Origin: Metabacillus litoralis
GTDB taxonomy: Bacteria > Bacillota > Bacilli > Bacillales > Bacillaceae
NCBI RefSeq assembly: GCF_003667825.1
Contig: NZ_CP033043.1
Span: 1-64,000 of the forward strand
Direction of reading: 5' to 3'
Length of the DNA stretch: 64,000 nucleotides
Shown: positions 48,923 through 58,843 of the stretch, one piece after another
Layout of the letters: each line of letters starts with the position of its first letter
How positions within the stretch are numbered: the stretch's first letter is position 1
Made by a program: the position numbers and the translations under genes
The notes under the pieces: model-generated
Database searches by the model: none
The model's input: the letters and a program-made list of their open reading frames with translations, nothing else
Told to the model about the DNA's origin: nothing

Positions 48923-49834
48923 ATGGAACCAGTAGTGAAACAAGAACAACTTCCTCCTTATCAAAAGATAGAAGAGGAGAAGCCAAAGAAGGCTCAAGGA
49001 CCTTGGCGAATAGCTATTAAGAAGCTAACAAGAGATAAAGCTGCAATAACAGGATTAATCATTTTGGTTGTTATAGCAATTGTCCTACTTTCAGCCCCGA
49101 TTCTTCCTATCCAGGATCCTGATGAGGTGAACTTAGGTAATCGTCTCCAACCGATAGGGACGGCAGGAAATATTTTAGGAACAGATGATTTAGGAAGAGA
49201 TTTGTTAAGCAGGTTAATTTGGGGAGGAAGAGTATCGGTAGCGATTGGATTTATTGCTGTTGCGATTGCCTTATTCTTTGGAACAATACTAGGCTTAATT
49301 GCAGGATATTTTCAACGTTTTTTTGATGGAGTCATTATGAGGTTCATGGATATCTTAATGGCATTCCCTTATGTTTTATTGGCCATTGCGATCATTGCTG
49401 CGTTAGGACCTGGCTTATTAAATACGATGATTGCCGTTAGTATTGTAGGCATTCCTTATTACGCGCGAATCGTTAGAGGAAGTGCCCTTATGTATCGAAA
49501 CATGGAATTTGTTTTAGCAGAGCGTGCGTTAGGAGCAGGACATGGTCATATTATTTTTCACCATATCTTACCAAACTGCTTGCCTCCACTAATTGTTGCA
49601 GCTAGCTTAGACATAGGGTGGATGATTCTCGCTGCTTCAGGCATGAGCTTTTTAGGATTAGGTGCACAGCCACCGATGTCTGAATGGGGAGTTATGCTGA
49701 GTGAGGGGCAAAAATTTATTCGTGTTGCCCCACATGTGAGCTTGTTACCTGGATTTGCCATATTTTTAGTTGTTCTTTCACTTAATTTAGTCGGAGATGG
49801 ATTACGTGATGCACTTGATCCAAAATCAAAATAA
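48923..49834 (+). CDS. ABC transporter permease, DppC/OppC type
   Basis: The 303-aa permease has a cytoplasmic N-terminal tail of about 40 residues (OppC_N), six helices, LGTDDLGRDLLSRLIWGGRVS and the EAA loop FVLAERALGAGHGHIIFHHILPN (in part). SGMSFLGLGAQPPMSEWG is diagnostic of DppC/OppC. It lies 12 nt after the DppB gene with AGGTGGTG upstream. Confidence 0.93.
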   Translation: MEPVVKQEQLPPYQKIEEEKPKKAQGPWRIAIKKLTRDKAAITGLIILVVIAIVLLSAPILPIQDPDEVNLGNRLQPIGTAGNILGTDDLGRDLLSRLIWGGRVSVAIGFIAVAIALFFGTILGLIAGYFQRFFDGVIMRFMDILMAFPYVLLAIAIIAALGPGLLNTMIAVSIVGIPYYARIVRGSALMYRNMEFVLAERALGAGHGHIIFHHILPNCLPPLIVAASLDIGWMILAASGMSFLGLGAQPPMSEWGVMLSEGQKFIRVAPHVSLLPGFAIFLVVLSLNLVGDGLRDALDPKSK

Positions 49835-49855
49835 GAAAAAAAGGATGATGATGAC

Positions 49856-50749
49856 ATGAAAAAGATGAATAAAATTCCTCGTGATTTTGTTAATACATTT
49901 TCTATTGTAGGATATGATCCGGTTACAAAAGAACATGGTGTTGCAGTTGCTTCAAAGTTTCTCTCAGTTGGGTCATTAGCTCCTTATGCCAAAGCAGGAG
50001 TTGGGGCAATAGCTACTCAATCTTGGGTAAATGTGGATTATGGAATAAAAGGACTTCAATTAATGGAAAGTGGATTAAGTGCAGAAGAAGCATTACAAGA
50101 AGTAACAAAAGGAGACGAGAAGTTAAGCGTTAGACAGGTAGGGTTTGTTGATGCTAATGGGAAAAGTGCAACATTCACTGGTGAAGAATGCTTTGATTGG
50201 GCAGGAGGGATTGCCGGAGAGAACTTTGCCTGTCAAGGAAACATACTAGTTGATGAAAATACAGTAAAGGCAATGAGTGAAACATTCCAGAAAACAGAAG
50301 GAACACTTGCTACTAGGCTAGTAAAAGCTTTACTTGCTGGAGAAGAAGCAGGCGGTGACAGTCGTGGTAAACAATCAGCATCACTCTTAGTTGTAAAAGA
50401 AAATGGAGGATATGGTGGTTATACCGACCGTTATATTGATTTACGTGTTGATGATCATCAGGAGCCTGTCGTAGAACTGCAAAGACTATTACATTTACAT
50501 CAACTATATTTTGAAAGGACGTTACCTGAGGATGTTGTACCTGTAGAAGGTGAGCTTAAGCAACAGCTTGCTAATAAATTGCGTAAACTAGACTATTTAA
50601 AATCAGATAATGCTACAGACGAGGAATTATTTGAGGCCATTTATTCCTTCCATCTTATCGAAAACTTTGATGAAAGAGTGCAAGAAAAAGGATTTGTTGA
50701 TTTAAAAGTAGTTGAGTTTATTAACGAATTCGCGGAGCGAGAGGACTGA
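49856..50749 (+). CDS. DUF1028 protein in the peptide-importer operon
   Basis: The 297-aa protein carries the DUF1028 domain (about 14-215), starting NTFSIVGYDPVTKEHGVAVASKF and containing GVGAIATQSWVN and the ACQGNILV segment. DUF1028 is thought to have an Ntn-hydrolase-like fold, with the Thr/Ser of TFSI as possible nucleophile. That makes it a candidate amidohydrolase for the imported ligand (inference). The C-terminal 80 residues form a helical tail typical of Bacillus members. AAGGATGATG precedes the ATG; it sits between permease and ATPase genes. Confidence 0.85.
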   Translation: MKKMNKIPRDFVNTFSIVGYDPVTKEHGVAVASKFLSVGSLAPYAKAGVGAIATQSWVNVDYGIKGLQLMESGLSAEEALQEVTKGDEKLSVRQVGFVDANGKSATFTGEECFDWAGGIAGENFACQGNILVDENTVKAMSETFQKTEGTLATRLVKALLAGEEAGGDSRGKQSASLLVVKENGGYGGYTDRYIDLRVDDHQEPVVELQRLLHLHQLYFERTLPEDVVPVEGELKQQLANKLRKLDYLKSDNATDEELFEAIYSFHLIENFDERVQEKGFVDLKVVEFINEFAERED

Positions 50750-50754
50750 TAGAA

Positions 50755-51741
50755 ATGACCGCTCTCTTAGAAATAAAAGATTTAGAAGTAAGGTTTAAAA
50801 AAGACCGCAAATATGTTTCTACGATTAATGGGGTCAGCTTCAATGTAATGCCGGGAGAAACAGTTGGAATTGTGGGAGAATCAGGATGCGGTAAAAGTGT
50901 TACTTCTCTTTCGGTGATGGGATTATTACCAAAGGAATATAGTCAATTGGGTGAAAATAGCAGCATCGAATTTAATGGGAAAGTAATAAACGGGTTATCT
51001 GATTTAGACTATCAGCGAATAAGAGGAAATGAAATCGCAATGATATTCCAGGACCCAATGTCTTCCTTAAACCCGGTACTTACAATTGGCTATCAAATGG
51101 TGGAAATGATTCGCAATCATACAGATTTAAATAAGAAACAAGCGAATGCTAAGGCAGCCGAAATGCTTGAAAAGGTTGGGATTCCAAGAGCAAATCAAAT
51201 CTTAACTGAGTATCCGCATCAGCTTTCTGGTGGGATGAGACAGCGGGTAATGATTGCAATGGCTCTTTCTTGTAATCCCAAATTACTTATCGCAGATGAA
51301 CCAACAACTGCCCTTGATGTGACAATACAAGCACAAATTCTTGACTTAATGAGAACACTTCAAAAGGAATTTAATACAGCAATCATGTTAATTACGCATG
51401 ATTTAGGGGTTGTAGCAGAAGTGTGTGATAGAGTCATTGTTATGTATGCTGGTAGAGTTGTTGAAGAAGCCACAGTTGCTGAAATTTTTAATAATCCAAA
51501 GCATCCGTATACGAAAGGATTGTTAGAATCGATCCCTAGTTTATCGGACGAAAAAGACCGTTTACATGCAATTCCAGGTTCTGTCCCATTGCCTGAAGAA
51601 ATGCCAGCAGGCTGTCGATTTGCACCAAGATGTGCACATGCAACAGAGTCTTGTTATCAGTTGATTCCACCAAGACTAAAAATATCTGACAATCAATTTA
51701 CATGTTGTTGGCTTTATAGTGAGGACGGTGGCGTAGGGTGA
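50755..51741 (+). CDS. ABC transporter ATP-binding protein, DppD/OppD type
   Basis: The 328-aa ATPase has Walker A GESGCGKS (about 40-47), Q-loop [11 protein letters not shown], signature LSGGMRQR, Walker [10 protein letters not shown] and the switch His in ITHDLGVV. The C-terminal oligopeptide extension (about 240-325) has four Cys (CRFAPRC...CC), which in this family can hold an iron-sulfur cluster. Begins 6 nt after DUF1028. Confidence 0.93.
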   Translation: MTALLEIKDLEVRFKKDRKYVSTINGVSFNVMPGETVGIVGESGCGKSVTSLSVMGLLPKEYSQLGENSSIEFNGKVINGLSDLDYQRIRGNEIAMIFQDPMSSLNPVLTIGYQMVEMIRNHTDLNKKQANAKAAEMLEKVGIPRANQILTEYPHQLSGGMRQRVMIAMALSCNPKLLIADEPTTALDVTIQAQILDLMRTLQKEFNTAIMLITHDLGVVAEVCDRVIVMYAGRVVEEATVAEIFNNPKHPYTKGLLESIPSLSDEKDRLHAIPGSVPLPEEMPAGCRFAPRCAHATESCYQLIPPRLKISDNQFTCCWLYSEDGGVG

Positions 51742-52703
51742 TGGAGGAATTATTAACAGTTAAAAATCTTAAAAAATACTTTCCTATTAAAAAAGGAATT
51801 TTAAGTAGAGAAGCTGGCAGTGTAAAGGCTGTAGATGATGTGACATTCTCATTATTTGAGGGTGAAACATTAGGTCTTGTAGGGGAAAGTGGTTGTGGTA
51901 AGTCTACACTAGGTAGAACTGTTCTTCAATTGTTTAAGCCTACCGAGGGAGAGGTCCTTTATAAAGGTAAAAACATATCTAACATGTCTTTTAAAGAACT
52001 AAGACCATATAGAAAAGACATGCAAATGATTTTTCAAGATCCTTATTCTTCTTTAAATTCACGAAAAACAATCAAAAGTATTTTGATGGAACCATACCAA
52101 ATTCATTCATTATATAGTAATAAAGAGCGTGAAGAAAAGGCAGATGAAATGCTCGAGAAGGTTGGCTTAAATAGATTATTTGCCCATCGATATCCACATG
52201 AATTTAGTGGTGGTCAGCGTCAGCGAATAGGAATTGCGAGAGCTTTAATGCTAGAGCCCGATCTTATTATCGCAGATGAACCTGTTTCCGCATTAGATGT
52301 TTCTGTCCAGGCACAAGTGTTAAACTTAATGCGTGATCTACAAGAGGAATTTAAGTTAACCTATTTATTTATTGCTCATGATTTAAGTGTTGTTAAGCAT
52401 TTTAGTACAAGAGTTGGAGTTATGTATCTTGGCAGAATGGTAGAGTTATCCGATAAAGAAAACTTATATAAAGCACCTCTGCATCCTTATACACAGGCAT
52501 TGTTATCAGCAGTTCCTGTCCCTAAAGTAGGTGGAGCAAGAGAGAGAATTATTTTAAAGGGTGATGTTCCTAGTCCTGATAATCCGCCTAGTGGATGTGC
52601 TTTTCATACAAGATGTGCACAGTGTATGCAAGTTTGCAAGGAGGAGCGACCACAACTGAAGGAAGTGGCAACGGGACGGTATGTTGCGTGTCATCTTTAT
52701 TAA
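51741..52703 (+). CDS. ABC transporter ATP-binding protein, DppF/OppF type
   Basis: The 320-aa second ATPase has Walker [22 protein letters not shown], signature FSGGQRQR and Walker [10 protein letters not shown]. The C-terminal oligopeptide domain contains [15 protein letters not shown]. The ATG at 51741 shares its first base with the OppD stop (TGATG); a GTG at 51738 immediately precedes it. It is the last gene of the importer operon, closed by a strong terminator. Confidence 0.93.
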   Translation: MEELLTVKNLKKYFPIKKGILSREAGSVKAVDDVTFSLFEGETLGLVGESGCGKSTLGRTVLQLFKPTEGEVLYKGKNISNMSFKELRPYRKDMQMIFQDPYSSLNSRKTIKSILMEPYQIHSLYSNKEREEKADEMLEKVGLNRLFAHRYPHEFSGGQRQRIGIARALMLEPDLIIADEPVSALDVSVQAQVLNLMRDLQEEFKLTYLFIAHDLSVVKHFSTRVGVMYLGRMVELSDKENLYKAPLHPYTQALLSAVPVPKVGGARERIILKGDVPSPDNPPSGCAFHTRCAQCMQVCKEERPQLKEVATGRYVACHLY

Positions 52704-52725
52704 TTAAATTCTTCAAATAATAAGC

Positions 52726-52768
52726 AAAAAGGCTTCAATTCCAACTATGGATTGAAGCCTTTTTTGTT
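52726..52768 (+). terminator. Terminator of the peptide-importer operon
   Basis: AAAAAGGCTTCAATTCCA pairs with TGGATTGAAGCCTTTTTT (one mismatch). Confidence 0.92.
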
Positions 52769-52867
52769 TCCTCTATGTTCTTAAATAATCTCTATTGTTC
52801 ACAAAATGTTCACTTACGAGGAATTTTTATAATCGATATACTTACAAAAGCACAAACAACAGGAAGG

Positions 52868-53368
52868 ATGAGTAATTTGCCAACAACGAAAAAAGAGGGG
52901 ATTTATTTTGGTTTGATGATGTGTACCGGTATGGTCATTGTGATGGGGATTTATAATATGATTCTTACTGGAATGCTTGGAGAAATTTCATTTATAGAAG
53001 GACTTGTTCAACTTTTAAGTGCATTTATTGTAGCATTGTTACTTGATTTATTTTTAGTTGGTCCTTTTGCGAAGAAGATTGCCTTATCTTTGCCATTTGA
53101 TAAGTCTAAGAAAATTTTTATGATCCTGTCTATTTCATTCTTTATGGTGCTGGGTATGGTCATTTTCATGTCACTTTATGGAGTAATTGCTGCTTATTTA
53201 ACGAACGGGCTATCAACAGATTCTTTTTTACAAAGCTACCTGTCTACAGTAGCTAAGAACTTTGCTTTAGCATTTCCGCTTCAGCTTATTGTTATGGGGC
53301 CACTTGTTCGATTTTTGTTTATGAAGTTTGTTAAAGGTGAAACAAGAAGCATGGTGGAGTCAGTGTAA
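52868..53368 (+). CDS. DUF2798 small membrane protein
   Basis: The 166-aa protein has four hydrophobic helices arranged as two similar halves: FGLMMCTGMVIVMGIYNM...LLLDLFLVGPFAKK and FMILSISFFMVLGMVIF...LIVMGPLVRFLF. This internal duplication is characteristic of DUF2798. Function unknown. The ATG at 52868 is close to AGGAAGG; the in-frame TTG at 52877 is an alternative with better spacing. A frame running up to 52775 lies across a promoter-like region (TATAAT near 52831) with two direct GTTCAC repeats. Confidence 0.82.
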   Translation: MSNLPTTKKEGIYFGLMMCTGMVIVMGIYNMILTGMLGEISFIEGLVQLLSAFIVALLLDLFLVGPFAKKIALSLPFDKSKKIFMILSISFFMVLGMVIFMSLYGVIAAYLTNGLSTDSFLQSYLSTVAKNFALAFPLQLIVMGPLVRFLFMKFVKGETRSMVESV

Positions 53369-53380
53369 AGGACTACAAAG

Positions 53381-53410
53381 GTAAGCAGGCTAATTCTGCT
53401 TGCTTTTTTA
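53381..53410 (+). terminator. Terminator of the DUF2798 gene
   Basis: GTAAGCAG pairs with CTGCTTGC followed by TTTTTT. Confidence 0.8.
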
Positions 53411-53713
53411 ATTTGTAAAGGGAAACTCGTAAGTTAAAGTGGTTTCATGGCAACTTGTACATAGATTGGGGAAAATTTAAAAGAAAAAAATATATTGAAT
53501 TATTTTCTTTTTCGTATAATAATATATAGGTACATTTAACTAGTCTTTTAGACTTATTGATGTCAATTAGGCAAACTTATTGAAAAATAAGGACGCAAAA
53601 CTATGGGTCTAAGGCTATAGCTATGATTGCCAAGTTACAGAATCAAACAAAAATGTATTGTTTCTTTTGGTTATTCATCTAGACCACACATGACAAAGAG
53701 GAGAGGCAATATT
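53411..53713. other. Gene-free leader containing the c-di-GMP riboswitch
   Basis: About 150 nt of AT-rich promoter-like sequence (GTATAATAATATA near 53515), then the riboswitch (53560-53640), a weak AAACAA/TTGTTT hairpin with CTTTTGG (53645-53670) and the AGAGGAGAGG ribosome binding site. Confidence 0.65.
53560..53640 (+). ncRNA. Cyclic di-GMP-I (GEMM-I) riboswitch
   Basis: All hallmark blocks are present in order: GGCAAAC at 53570, a TTATT-GAAA-AATAA tetraloop stem, GGACGCAAA at 53591, CTATGGGTCTAAGG and GCTATGATTGCCAAGTTAC ending near 53638. The GNRA loop and the CTAT/ATAG helix pair correctly. The gene it controls starts at 53714. The hairpin after it is weak, so control may be at translation or by a cryptic terminator. 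Confidence 0.92.
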
Positions 53714-54061
53714 ATGGCAAGTGGAAGTTATCAAATGAAAGTAAATTCAAGCACGAAGATTTTTGATATGTTTGTCGGAGGAACATTTACACCTACTGAT
53801 GTGCAAAACTTCGTCAGAGATTATAACAATGAAGTGAATCGTATCAATGCTAGCGAGTATGTGCTAGAAATAGATTGTACTTCTATGGATCTTTTAAAAC
53901 CTGAAATGATTCCAAGCTTGGAGAGTTCTTACAGAATGTACAAGGAATCAGGATTCAAAAAAGTTGTTTTTAATATTAATGGAAATGCAATATTAAAGCT
54001 ACAATTAAGCAGGCTAGCTAGAAACACAGGTTTAACCAACGCAGAAGTTAGAGAAGTCTAA
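53714..54061 (+). CDS. Small STAS-like protein behind the c-di-GMP riboswitch
   Basis: The 115-aa soluble protein is probably a STAS/SpoIIAA-like alpha/beta fold: an N-terminal strand pair, YVLEIDCTSMDLLKPEMIP with central strand and helix (about 46-65), then FKKVVFNINGNAILKLQLSRLARNTGL. I cannot assign it further. The ATG at 53714 follows AGAGGAGAGG by 9 nt; a longer frame opening at 53627 starts inside the riboswitch and is rejected. It is a single-gene transcript ended by a perfect terminator, so this protein alone appears to be the c-di-GMP output here. Confidence 0.8.
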   Translation: MASGSYQMKVNSSTKIFDMFVGGTFTPTDVQNFVRDYNNEVNRINASEYVLEIDCTSMDLLKPEMIPSLESSYRMYKESGFKKVVFNINGNAILKLQLSRLARNTGLTNAEVREV

Positions 54062-54068
54062 TAATTAT

Positions 54069-54099
54069 GAGAGAAACAGATACTGTTTCTCTTTTTTTT
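54069..54099 (+). terminator. Terminator of the STAS-like gene
   Basis: GAGAAACAG-ATA-CTGTTTCTC followed by eight T. Confidence 0.93.
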
Positions 54100-54416
54100 G
54101 GAAACAAAATGTAATGCATAAGGAGAAGATATTTGGTGCATTAATGTAGTTTTCTTGTGCTTTAAAGAAATTCATCTTATTAACTAAAGTGAATCTTTGA
54201 TTCGAGTAAGAAGTCGCTTTCATTTTAACATTACTTTATTTGAAAGCGATTGCTAATATGTAAGTAACTTAAGAAATTCGAACTACAATCTAGTCATTAG
54301 TTACTATATGTTTAATTAACTAAGTATTTGAGTTTATAGTTTTAAAAGTGAAGTAATATAGGTTAAAGATGAAACCGCTACAATTGTGAAATCAACAAGT
54401 AAAGGAGTGTAATAAA
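54100..54416. other. Gene-free leader of the sugar symporter
   Basis: It holds two inverted cre-like boxes (54211-54254), AT-rich sequence with no confident promoter, and the AAAGGAG binding site. No small gene seen. Confidence 0.55.
54211..54254. promoter_or_regulatory. Pair of inverted cre-like boxes upstream of the symporter
   Basis: TGAAAGCGATTGCT (54241-54254, 13 of 14 to a strong cre) faces AGTCGCTTTCAT (54212-54223, its near complement), together forming a long inverted repeat with arms of 9-10 bp. Confidence 0.7.
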
Positions 54417-55796
54417 ATGGAGACAGCAAGAAATTATGATTTGTACTATGAAAGTACTCAAAAAACAGAATTGAAAAAGAGAGAAACAGCTTCTTATATT
54501 GGAGGTGGATTAGGCAACTCTTTACTATCTGGTCTTATTAATGTTTATCTAATGATTTATGCAACAGATGTTTTTGGAGTATCAGCATTAGCAGTAGGTT
54601 CAATCTTCTTTATTGCCAAAATTGTTGATGCCATTTCAGATCCAATTGCTGGTATCGTTGTAGATCGAACAAGAACACGATATGGTAAATTTAGACCTTA
54701 TTTAATAGTAAGTAGTATCATCTGGGTTGTATTAACAATTCTTCTCTTCAATGGTCCAGATCTTTCTGATTCAGGGAAATTCACTTACTTATTAGTATTC
54801 TATATTTTATGGGGACTAGCATTTACATTTTTCGATGTTCCATATTGGAGTTTCTCAACTGTCATGACACAGGATGAAACAAAACGAACAAGATTAGTAT
54901 CGATAGCCCGTGTTTCAACACTTGTAGGATTAATTCTTCTAATGCTAGTAGGAGGGCCAATTGTAGCTTATGTTGATGGAATAAATCCGGGTAGAGGTTA
55001 CTCAAATTTAGCTATTTATGCATCTGTTTTAGCACTAATCTTTATGTTAGTTATGGCCTTTACATGTAAGGAAAGAGTTAAATCTAGTAATGAGACGATT
55101 AGTTTAAAACAAACATTGGCTTATTTGAAAATGAATAGACCTTTACAGCTAACGCTATTAACTGCTTTCTTAGGACTATCAATGCCAATTTCTCAATCAC
55201 TTTCAGTCTACTTTGCTGTTAATAACTTAGGTAGTATTTCATATATGACGATGTTAAATGTACCTGCGTTGGCAATTGTCTTTTTAATTCCAATTATCGT
55301 GCCAGCTTTAACAAAGCGATTTGAAAAGAAATATATCTTTCTAACATGTTCAATTGCAAATGCTGTAGTTCTTTTAAGTTTATTCTTAATTGGCTATGAC
55401 AACTTACCACTTGTTTTTATTTTAAATGGTATCACCTTATTATTTGCTTTAATTAACTCAACAATCGTTTCATTGTTAATTGCAGATTCCATTGACTTTG
55501 GGGAATGGAAAACTGGAAACCGTTTTGAAGCTATTTCCTTCGCAGTACAATCTTTTACAAGTAAGTGTCAAGGAGCAATAACAGGGTTAGTAGTTGGTTT
55601 TATCTTAACCTTTATTGGATATCAAGCTGCTTCACAAAGTCAAACTGCAGAAACAGTTAATGGAATATTTGCTGGATTTACGCTAGCTCCAGCTGTAATC
55701 GGTATCATTGCAGCCATTCCAATTCTTTTCATCAAATTCTCTGGTAAAGTTCGTGAAGATGCCATTGAGGAAATAAAACAGAGACGCCAAGTCTAA
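54417..55796 (+). CDS. GPH-family sugar:cation symporter (MFS)
   Basis: The 459-aa transporter with 12 hydrophobic segments belongs to the glycoside-pentoside-hexuronide family. Marks are YIGGGLGNSLLSGLINVYLMIYATDVFG at the start, DPIAGIVVDRTRTRYGKFRPY, WSFSTVMTQDETKRTRLVSIARV and DSIDFGEWKTGNRFEAISFA (each in part). Related proteins import melibiose, xylosides or glucuronides. AAAGGAG precedes the ATG. No glycosidase is adjacent, though GH36, GH105 and GH3 genes lie elsewhere in the window. The cre boxes predict catabolite repression. Confidence 0.92.
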   Translation: METARNYDLYYESTQKTELKKRETASYIGGGLGNSLLSGLINVYLMIYATDVFGVSALAVGSIFFIAKIVDAISDPIAGIVVDRTRTRYGKFRPYLIVSSIIWVVLTILLFNGPDLSDSGKFTYLLVFYILWGLAFTFFDVPYWSFSTVMTQDETKRTRLVSIARVSTLVGLILLMLVGGPIVAYVDGINPGRGYSNLAIYASVLALIFMLVMAFTCKERVKSSNETISLKQTLAYLKMNRPLQLTLLTAFLGLSMPISQSLSVYFAVNNLGSISYMTMLNVPALAIVFLIPIIVPALTKRFEKKYIFLTCSIANAVVLLSLFLIGYDNLPLVFILNGITLLFALINSTIVSLLIADSIDFGEWKTGNRFEAISFAVQSFTSKCQGAITGLVVGFILTFIGYQAASQSQTAETVNGIFAGFTLAPAVIGIIAAIPILFIKFSGKVREDAIEEIKQRRQV

Positions 55797-55798
55797 AT

Positions 55799-55848
55799 AC
55801 AATAACCTACTGTGGAGAGACTATTCTCCGGAGTAGGTTATTTTCATT
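55799..55848 (+). terminator. Terminator of the symporter
   Basis: AATAACCTACT-GT-GGAGA-N5-TCTCC-GG-AGTAGGTTATT followed by TTCATTTTT. Confidence 0.85.
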
Positions 55849-55895
55849 TTTGAAAAGACCTGCACAGTAATAAGGTTGGTTTTATTGACATCATT

Positions 55896-56783
55896 CTACA
55901 AATATCGGGAAGTGACAGGCACTTCTAACTCCAATAACGCTCTAACCGCATACGATTGATATCGATCTTTTTTTGTAATAATTCCAAGCTCCCACATTGG
56001 TGGTGAGGCTAAGGGGATCATCTTAATAGACTGGCTATCCATTTTTTCATAAATTGATTTTGGAAGGAGTGTTATTCCTAATTCAGCTCCGACTAGTTCA
56101 GTGATCAAATCCCATTGAGAGCTTTCATAAGCGATATTTGGATGAAAACCTGCTTCCTTGCAATGGTTAATGATGAGCTCATGTAAGGCAAACTCTCTAT
56201 TAAATAAAATAAAGTTTTCTTCAGCTAATTGTTGGAGGTTAACTTTCTTTTCGTTTGCCAATGTGTGAGATTTGTTGGTATAAAGCATAAATTCTTCATT
56301 AATAAACGGTGTGATATTGAACTTGCGAGCATCAGTTGGTAAGACGATCATCCCGACATCAACTTGCCCCTCTTCTACTAAGTGTTCAATCCTCTTAGCA
56401 CCAAGTTCGATTAATTCTAAGGAAACCTCAGGATAAAGCTGTCTGAATTTCTTTGCAATAGTAGGAAAGAAAAGAGTTCCGATTAAAGGTGGAATTCCGA
56501 TTTTAATTTCTCCGGTTGGGAGATTCATTAAATCATCTAATAATCTAGAAAGTTCGTCTGTGCTTCCTAAAATTTTAAGAGCTTGTTTATAAACAATTTC
56601 TCCAGCATCAGTCAGCATCAGCTTACGCGTTGATCGTTCGAATAATTCTACCTTTAGTTCTGACTCCAGTTTTTTAATGGATTTGCTTAAGGTAGGCTGT
56701 GAAATATAAGTGTTTACCGCTGCTTTTGTAAAGCTTCCATAGTTAGCAACTTCAGTAAAATAACGAAGATCTTTTAATTCCAA
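55896..56783 (-). CDS. LysR-family regulator of the acetoacetate operon
   Basis: The 295-aa LysR protein has the winged helix (FTKAAVNTYISQPTLSKSIKKLE) and an effector domain ending LLPKSIYEKM. It resembles CidR/CatM-like regulators. It is divergent from the thiolase-CoA transferase operon and so probably controls it. The TTG at 56783 (MELKDLRYF, the usual LysR beginning) is spaced 5-6 nt from AAGGTGA, whereas the GTG at 56792 and ATG at 56789 lie in or against that site. Several T-N11-A motifs occur in the gap, none clearly dominant. Confidence 0.87.
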   Translation of the reverse strand: MELKDLRYFTEVANYGSFTKAAVNTYISQPTLSKSIKKLESELKVELFERSTRKLMLTDAGEIVYKQALKILGSTDELSRLLDDLMNLPTGEIKIGIPPLIGTLFFPTIAKKFRQLYPEVSLELIELGAKRIEHLVEEGQVDVGMIVLPTDARKFNITPFINEEFMLYTNKSHTLANEKKVNLQQLAEENFILFNREFALHELIINHCKEAGFHPNIAYESSQWDLITELVGAELGITLLPKSIYEKMDSQSIKMIPLASPPMWELGIITKKDRYQSYAVRALLELEVPVTSRYL

Positions 56784-56922
56784 GCTCATCACCTTTTATT
56801 CTGATTTGTAATAAATTTTATAACTATTATTCATTTTACTCATAAGTTAGATTGCTGTAAATTAATAAGTAAATATAGAACAAAGCTTCAGAATAAACTC
56901 TTATTAAGGGGGGAACTTGGAG

Positions 56923-58110
56923 ATGAGTCAAAATGAGGTTGTAATTGTAAGCGCTTTACGAACTCCGATAGGACAGTTTGGCGGAAGCTTGAAAAATATA
57001 AGTGCTGTTCAATTAGGTTCAATTGCTATTAATGCGGTGATGGAGAGAGCAGGAGTTAATGGAGATATGATAGATGAAGTGATTATGGGGAATGTGCTTC
57101 AATCAGGACTTGGTCAGAATCCAGCAAGGCAAGCAGCGATAGGAGCAGGTTTGCCACAACATGTTTCCAGTTTCACGATTAATAAAGTGTGTGGCTCTGG
57201 ATTAAAGGCTGTTCACTTAGCTTCACAAGCAATTTTAACAGGTGACGCCGAAATCGTCATTGCTGGTGGAATGGAAAATATGAGTCAAGCGCCTTACCTT
57301 ACAATGGGAGCAAGAGAAGGTTACAAAATGGGTGATCAAAAGATGATCGACAGTATGATTCATGATGGATTGTGGTGTGCGTTTAACGATTATCATATGG
57401 GGATTACGGCAGAAAATATTTGTGATCAATACAACTTATCACGTCAGGAACAGGATGAATTTGCGGCATGGAGTCAGGAAAAAGCAGAAAAGGCTTTGAA
57501 AGAAGGAAGATTTAAAGATGAAATCGTGCCGGTTACGATCCCGCAACGCAAAGGGGAACCCGTTCTATTTGATAAGGATGAATATGTTAAGCCTGGGACA
57601 ACTGTTGAAAAGCTGGAAAAGTTAAGACCTGCATTTAAAAAGGATGGGAGGGTAACAGCTGGTAATGCTTCGGGAATTAATGATGGTGCTGCTGCAGTAC
57701 TAATGATGAGTGCGCGCAAGGCTAAAGAACTTGGTATAAAGCCTTTAGCAGCGATTCGAGCAAATGCAAGTGCTGCCGTTGATCCGGGTATTATGGGAAT
57801 TGGTCCAGTTCCGGCAACTAAGAAAGCATTAAAGAAAGCTAGATTAAGAGTTGAAGATTTAGATCTTATTGAAGCTAACGAAGCTTTTGCAGCACAATCG
57901 TTAGCAGTAGGAAAAGATCTTCAATTTTCAAAAGATAAATTAAATGTAAATGGAGGAGCTATTGCATTGGGACACCCGATTGGAGCGAGTGGAACAAGAG
58001 TATTAACGACACTTATTCACGAACTGAAACGTCGCAATGGCAAATATGGATTGGCAACATTATGTATCGGTGGCGGTCAAGGTGTTTCAACGATTATTGA
58101 AGCCTATTAA
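56923..58110 (+). CDS. atoB: Acetyl-CoA acetyltransferase (acetoacetyl-CoA thiolase)
   Basis: The 395-aa type II thiolase has the nucleophile Cys90 in [26 protein letters not shown] and CIGGGQG. With the CoA transferase downstream it would split acetoacetyl-CoA to two acetyl-CoA, or work in reverse. The ATG at 56923 is 9 nt after GGGGGG; the TTG at 56917 is too close. First gene of the operon. Confidence 0.92.
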   Translation: MSQNEVVIVSALRTPIGQFGGSLKNISAVQLGSIAINAVMERAGVNGDMIDEVIMGNVLQSGLGQNPARQAAIGAGLPQHVSSFTINKVCGSGLKAVHLASQAILTGDAEIVIAGGMENMSQAPYLTMGAREGYKMGDQKMIDSMIHDGLWCAFNDYHMGITAENICDQYNLSRQEQDEFAAWSQEKAEKALKEGRFKDEIVPVTIPQRKGEPVLFDKDEYVKPGTTVEKLEKLRPAFKKDGRVTAGNASGINDGAAAVLMMSARKAKELGIKPLAAIRANASAAVDPGIMGIGPVPATKKALKKARLRVEDLDLIEANEAFAAQSLAVGKDLQFSKDKLNVNGGAIALGHPIGASGTRVLTTLIHELKRRNGKYGLATLCIGGGQGVSTIIEAY

Positions 58111-58128
58111 GAGAGAGGGGTATAGAGG

Positions 58129-58821
58129 ATGAAGAAAATATTTACAAGCTTTGAAGAAGCGGTTGCAGAAATTAAAGATACTATGACATTAATGGTCGGT
58201 GGTTTTGGATTAGTTGGAATTCCTGAAAATCTTATTAAAGCTCTTCGTGATAAAAATGTAAAAGATTTAACGGTTATTTCGAATAATTGTGGTGTAGATG
58301 ATTGGGGACTAGGTTTACTACTAAATAATAAACAAATTAAAAAAATGGTATCTTCTTATGTTGGAGAAAATAAAGAGTTTGAGAGACAAGTATTAAGTGG
58401 AGAATTAGAAGTTCAACTTACACCCCAAGGTTCGTTAGCAGAAAAAATTCGTGCAGGTGGAGCAGGAATCCCAGCGTTCTATACGCCAGCTGGTGTAGGA
58501 ACACCTATTGCAGAAGGAAGAGAAACGAGAGAATTTAATGGAAAAGAATATTTATTAGAAGAGGCTCTTACCGCAGACTTTAGTTTAATAAAAGCTTGGA
58601 AGGCTGATAAATTAGGAAATGTTATTTACCGAAAAACGGCACAAAACTTTAACCCAATTATGGCTGCTGCAGGAAAAGTAACCATTGTAGAGGTGGAAGA
58701 AATTGTAGAAGTAGGTGAGCTTGATCCAGATGCGATTCATACGCCAAGCATTTATGTTCAAGGACTTATTGTTGGAGAGCATGAAAAGCGAATTGAGCGT
58801 TTGACTGTTAAATCTAAATAA
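58129..58821 (+). CDS. scoA: 3-oxoacid CoA-transferase subunit A
   Basis: The 230-aa alpha subunit of succinyl-CoA:3-oxoacid (acetoacetate) CoA-transferase shows the CoA-binding [13 protein letters not shown] (about 25-37), [13 protein letters not shown], and [15 protein letters not shown]. It acts with subunit B, whose gene starts 22 nt downstream. GAGAGAGGGG precedes the ATG. Confidence 0.93.
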   Translation: MKKIFTSFEEAVAEIKDTMTLMVGGFGLVGIPENLIKALRDKNVKDLTVISNNCGVDDWGLGLLLNNKQIKKMVSSYVGENKEFERQVLSGELEVQLTPQGSLAEKIRAGGAGIPAFYTPAGVGTPIAEGRETREFNGKEYLLEEALTADFSLIKAWKADKLGNVIYRKTAQNFNPIMAAAGKVTIVEVEEIVEVGELDPDAIHTPSIYVQGLIVGEHEKRIERLTVKSK

Positions 58822-58843
58822 AATAATAGAGGAGGGGAATAGT

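Noticed and set aside
53627..53713. Longer start for the STAS-like protein
   Set aside because: It would begin within the 3' end of the c-di-GMP riboswitch; AGAGGAGAGG points to the ATG at 53714.
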